A DNA stretch of 9,810 bases from Prevotellaceae bacterium. Lineage in GTDB: Bacteria; Bacteroidota; Bacteroidia; Bacteroidales; Paludibacteraceae. The stretch covers positions 1 to 9,810 of the forward strand of contig JAISXJ010000091.1 of the NCBI GenBank assembly GCA_031270565.1, read 5' to 3'. Every line of letters begins with the position of its first letter. Position 1 is the first letter of the stretch. The translations under genes and the position numbers were made by a program. Under the pieces are notes generated by a model. That model saw nothing but the letters and a program-made list of their open reading frames with translations, did no database searches and was not told the DNA's origin. Shown here piece after piece: positions 7,274-9,810 of this stretch.

Positions 7274-7306
7274 GCGCCAATCGCTCTGTTTGGGAACGAT
7301 TGGCGC
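7274..7306. repeat. Hairpin between the peptidase gene and rsmI
   Basis: A perfect 10-bp inverted repeat, GCGCCAATCG (7274-7283) and CGATTGGCGC (7297-7306), encloses a 13-nt loop. On the minus strand it is not followed by a clear T-run, so it is a poor intrinsic terminator for the peptidase gene. On the plus strand TTGGGTTTT follows. It ends 20 nt upstream of the chosen rsmI start and may shape the shared transcript. Confidence 0.6.
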
Positions 7307-7334
7307 TTGGGTTTTAGAGTTTTTAAGCTGTGTT

Positions 7335-9440
7335 TTATTCATTTACCTTCAACCAGCGGTCAAGCCAGCGGAAGAATGTGCGTTGCCAGAGTATGCCGTT
7401 CTGCGGCTTCAACACCCAATGGTTTTCATCAGGGAAAATAAGCATTTCTGCCGGAACGCCCCGTAACTTGGCGGCGTTAAAAGCTGCCATACCTTGAGAC
7501 GCCAGAATACGATAATCCTTTTCACCGTGAATAACCAGAATGGGCGCATCCCATTTGTCCACAAAACGGTGTGGCGACGAGGCGTAGGTACGTTGCGCAG
7601 CGATGTTGTTTTTGTCCCAGTAAGCGCCGCCAATATCCCAGTTCACAAACCACATCTCTTCGGTTTCGAGAAATTGCTGTTCGAGATTAAACATACCGTC
7701 GTGTGCAATAAACGCTTTAAACCGTTTGTTATGATGTCCTGCCAGCCAATAGACCGAAAATCCGCCATAACTTGCGCCGACACAACCCAGATGGTCGCTG
7801 TCCACGTAAGGCTCTTTGGCAACGGCGTCAATAGCCGAGAGATAATCCCGCATATTTTGTCCGCCGTAGTCTTTGCTGATCTGTTCGAGCCATTCCTGTC
7901 CGAAGCCGTAAAGCCCACGACGATTGGGCGCTACAATGATATAGTCGTTTGCCGCCATTATTTGCAGATTCCACCGGTAAGACCAGAACTGGCTCACCGG
8001 ACTTTGTGGTCCGCCCTGACAGTAAAGCAAAGTCGGATATTTTTTCTTTGGGTCAAATTCCGGCGGATAAACCACCCAGACCAACATCTGCTTGCCGTCG
8101 GTTGTGGGTATCCAGCGTTCTTCTACACGTCCCATTTCCAACTGGTCAAGAATGTGTTTGTTTTCAAATGTCAGAGGAGTTTGGAGACCGCTTTGCTCGT
8201 CGATGGTATAAATTTCGTTAGGCATACTCATAGAATGACGCACGCCTGCCAAGCCTTTGTCGGTCAGAGCTACCGATTCGTAGTCGTGCTGTCCGTCGGT
8301 GATTTTTGAAAATGTTTTGGCGGCTACATCAGCCCTGTATATCTGCGTAACGGCGTGTTGACAGCTGATAAGGTATATCTGTTTGCCGTCTTTGCTCCAG
8401 ATAAAGGATTCCGTACTCTGGTCCCATCCGGCGCTCAGGTCTGTACGTTCACCGGTAACAAGGTTGAGAACAAATAATCTGTTCTTGTCCGATTCGCAGC
8501 CGTCCCGTTCCATACTTTGAAAGGCAAGCAAGGTACCGTCGGGTGAAAATGAAGGATTAATATCATAACCCATCATACCGTCGGTGAGATTTTTCACTGT
8601 GGTTCCGGTGGCAATGTCATAAAGATAGATGTCCGAATTGGTCGAAAGCGCATATTCCAGACCAACCTTTCTGCGACAGACGTATGCAATGGTTTTGCCG
8701 TCGGGCGAGAATGTTACCTGTTCGATGCCGCCAAAGGGTTTCATAGGACATTCAAACGGCTCGTCCTCAAGCAAATCGCGTTCGTTGCTTAATTCGCTGC
8801 CGTTGGAATCGGCTAAAAACGGATGCGGAATGGCAGTTACCCATTCGTCCCAGTGTTTGTACATCAGGTCATCGACAATAATGCCCGATGCCTTGTCCAA
8901 ATCGGGATAAACATCCACAGTGCGCTCACCGTACTTGACGTCTGCGATGAAAAGGACTTGCGAGTTATCGGGCGAATAGAGAAAATCGCTGATACCGCCT
9001 TCGCGCGTGGAAATCTGAACACGATTGCTGCCATCGACGTTCATTTCCCAGAGTTGCATCTCGCCACTTTCCGCAGAGAGAAAAGCAATTTTTTCTCCTC
9101 CCTTCACCCATTTGGCGGCGTGTTCGCCGATAGGTGTGGCGGTAATCTGCCTGTTGTCCGTGCCGTCGCTGTTTATCACGAACAGGTCGCGGTTACTTTT
9201 GTTTTCCGGTACGCAGAAATAGGTAACGCCATAGAGAATTTTTGTGCCGTCGGGCGATACCTGCATATCGTTCAAACGACCAAAAGCCCAGAGCGCCTCA
9301 GGGGTTATACGCCGGTTGGAGATATTGATTTCCTGTTTGCCGATAACGGCGGCGCTATCGGATGAAGAAGTGGCAGTGTCGCCACACGAGATTAAAGAGA
9401 TGGCTACTGCCATAGAACTGAATGTTTTTAACAGATTCAT
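7335..9440 (-). CDS. S9-family serine peptidase lipoprotein, DPP5-like
   Basis: This 701-residue prolyl-oligopeptidase-family enzyme should remove dipeptides or cleave short peptides in the cell envelope. The signal sequence ends in the lipobox LISC with Cys19, so it is predicted to be lipid-anchored. Residues about 45-430 form a beta-propeller with repeated WD40-like PD40 strands (VSPDGTKI, YSPDNSQV, FSPDGKTIAY, FSPDGTLLAF, WSKDGKQIY). The alpha/beta-hydrolase domain (about 440-701) has the nucleophile motif GASYGGFS with Ser557, HGEKDYRI with Asp642, and ENHW with His674, a complete catalytic triad. The closing KPQNGILWQRTFFRWLDRWL resembles dipeptidyl peptidase 5 of Porphyromonas and fungi. 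DPP5 prefers Ala or hydrophobic residues before the cut, but specificity cannot be read here. The start ATG follows an A/T-rich leader of three GATTAAA repeats (plus-strand reading) and a -7 box. Acylaminoacyl peptidase is the main alternative. Confidence 0.9.
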   Translation of the reverse strand: MNLLKTFSSMAVAISLISCGDTATSSSDSAAVIGKQEINISNRRITPEALWAFGRLNDMQVSPDGTKILYGVTYFCVPENKSNRDLFVINSDGTDNRQITATPIGEHAAKWVKGGEKIAFLSAESGEMQLWEMNVDGSNRVQISTREGGISDFLYSPDNSQVLFIADVKYGERTVDVYPDLDKASGIIVDDLMYKHWDEWVTAIPHPFLADSNGSELSNERDLLEDEPFECPMKPFGGIEQVTFSPDGKTIAYVCRRKVGLEYALSTNSDIYLYDIATGTTVKNLTDGMMGYDINPSFSPDGTLLAFQSMERDGCESDKNRLFVLNLVTGERTDLSAGWDQSTESFIWSKDGKQIYLISCQHAVTQIYRADVAAKTFSKITDGQHDYESVALTDKGLAGVRHSMSMPNEIYTIDEQSGLQTPLTFENKHILDQLEMGRVEERWIPTTDGKQMLVWVVYPPEFDPKKKYPTLLYCQGGPQSPVSQFWSYRWNLQIMAANDYIIVAPNRRGLYGFGQEWLEQISKDYGGQNMRDYLSAIDAVAKEPYVDSDHLGCVGASYGGFSVYWLAGHHNKRFKAFIAHDGMFNLEQQFLETEEMWFVNWDIGGAYWDKNNIAAQRTYASSPHRFVDKWDAPILVIHGEKDYRILASQGMAAFNAAKLRGVPAEMLIFPDENHWVLKPQNGILWQRTFFRWLDRWLKVNE

Positions 9441-9443
9441 TAC

Positions 9444-9464
9444 GATTAAAGATTAAAGATTAAA
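9444..9464. repeat. Three tandem copies of a heptamer in the peptidase leader
   Basis: The plus strand reads GATTAAA three times in a row (9444-9450, 9451-9457, 9458-9464). The array lies between the -7 box and the ATG of the peptidase gene, so it would be transcribed as its 5' leader. Copy number could change by slippage. Confidence 0.85.
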
Positions 9465-9478
9465 AGTTTTTTGACGTG

Positions 9479-9486
9479 CAAAGGTA
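9479..9486 (-). promoter_or_regulatory. Bacteroidota -7 box for the S9 peptidase gene
   Basis: The minus strand reads TACCTTTG, an exact TAnnTTTG match, 38 nt before the peptidase ATG. The -33 region is a run of A residues and ACAAAC units without a TTTG, so only half of the promoter consensus is present. Confidence 0.6.
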
Positions 9487-9500
9487 CACCTTTTTTTTTA

Positions 9501-9600
9501 GTTTGTAGTTTGTAGAGTGTAGTTGTTAGTGAATAACGAATAGTGAATAATGAATAGTGAATAATGAAGAAATTAAGAAATTAAGAAATGAATAATGAAG
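9501..9600. repeat. Degenerate 7-bp periodic repeat tract
   Basis: The plus strand runs GTTTGTA twice (9501-9514), then related heptamers GAGTGTA and GTTGTTA. From 9531 to 9565 it reads GAATAAC, GAATAGT, GAATAAT, GAATAGT, GAATAAT. It then passes into GAAGAAA, two copies of AAATTAAG, and GAATAATGAAG. No open reading frame or promoter is evident. The tract is A/T-rich and looks like slippage-derived intergenic sequence upstream of the peptidase promoter. Confidence 0.75.
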
Positions 9601-9624
9601 AAACCTGTTGTGCAATTAGAAAAC

Positions 9625-9749
9625 GATAAAAAGTCCTGCCTTTGGCTTCGCCGATTGTCTGAAAGACAATATCTTCATAACCGCAGGTCATCGACCTGCG
9701 GAAAACGACGCCCTCCTATCCACTGCCTGACAAGGCAGGACTTTTTATC
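9625..9749. repeat. 125-bp structured element closed by an 18-bp perfect inverted repeat
   Basis: The arms at 9625-9642 (GATAAAAAGTCCTGCCTT) and 9732-9749 are exact reverse complements. Inside are GGC-TTC-GCC (9644-9652), ATTGTCT-GAA-AGACAAT (9654-9670), and CCGCAGGTC-ATC-GACCTGCGG (9681-9701). A fourth hairpin, CTGCCT-GACA-AGGCAG (9723-9738), uses part of the right arm, so it competes with the long outer stem. The whole could fold as a multi-branched structure in DNA or RNA on either strand. It resembles a small palindromic dispersed repeat or a MITE, but no target-site duplication or transposase is visible. The minus strand could also encode a 36-residue peptide (9582-9691), which I do not regard as a gene. 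Confidence 0.7.
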
Positions 9750-9756
9750 ACTTGTC

Positions 9757-9796
9757 GCACCTTTCAGGTGCAGGTTTGTGAGGCGGCTTTTTCCGC
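9757..9796. repeat. Further hairpins beside the inverted-repeat element
   Basis: GCACCT-TTC-AGGTGC (9757-9771) is a perfect 6-bp hairpin. It is followed by GCGG (9783-9786) paired with CCGC (9793-9796) around a T-rich loop, possibly extended by a TTTG/CAAA pairing. These continue the hairpin density of the preceding element and may belong to a larger structure running past the window edge. No coding sequence is evident here. Confidence 0.5.
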
Positions 9797-9810
9797 AAAC
9801 TGCGCTATCG

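Noticed and set aside
7494..8309. 271-codon open frame on the plus strand
   Set aside because: It lies entirely antisense to the hydrolase and propeller parts of the S9 peptidase, whose motifs are intact. The translation shows no recognisable domain and looks like a mirror-strand artefact.
8823..9365. 180-codon open frame on the plus strand
   Set aside because: Antisense to the N-terminal propeller of the S9 peptidase, with no family motif or promoter.
9444..9600. CRISPR array
   Set aside because: The repeats are 7-8 bp, directly adjacent and degenerate, with no spacers or cas genes.

Overview
The window looks like a chromosomal segment of a Bacteroidales bacterium (phylum Bacteroidota). 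Four things support this. The same-strand order nusB, yajC, ybbR-like, coaE is a known Bacteroidales arrangement. NusB is the long form (about 316 residues) typical of that group. Four intergenic regions carry the Bacteroidota -7 box TAnnTTTG. Start codons are preceded by A/T-rich stretches rather than strong Shine-Dalgarno sites.

Left part (1-2225, + strand): the 3' end of a gene with a DUF5683-like membrane domain is followed after 22 nt by a 563-residue lipoprotein. The lipoprotein is built from a carboxypeptidase-regulatory-like domain, a BACON-like domain, and two DUF1566/Lcl-like domains separated by a fibronectin-III-like domain. This is the accessory, surface-facing part of the window. 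Positions 2226-2411 form a short intergenic stretch between convergent genes and contain a motif resembling an insertion-sequence end.

Middle part (2412-6144, - strand): a compact housekeeping cluster read as nusB > yajC > ybbR-like > coaE > mtgA. It covers transcription antitermination, the Sec-associated YajC, a membrane-anchored YbbR protein, the last step of CoA synthesis and a peptidoglycan glycosyltransferase. NusB and YajC each have a -7 box upstream. The genes from yajC to mtgA are closely spaced and probably cotranscribed.

Right part (6145-9440, - strand): a strong terminator lies downstream of a tRNA-Ser(CGA) that has its own promoter. Next come rsmI (16S rRNA 2'-O-methyltransferase) and a 701-residue S9-family serine peptidase lipoprotein resembling dipeptidyl peptidase 5. 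The last 370 bases hold no convincing gene. They contain a mosaic of 7-bp tandem repeats followed by a dense cluster of hairpins, including a 125-bp element closed by a perfect 18-bp inverted repeat.

Most of the window is ordinary core genome. No defence system, CRISPR array, reverse transcriptase or intact transposase is visible. The points most worth a second look are the paired DUF1566 domains, whose distal halves drop to about 30% G+C and then stop at a GC-rich block, and the structured inverted-repeat element at the right edge.
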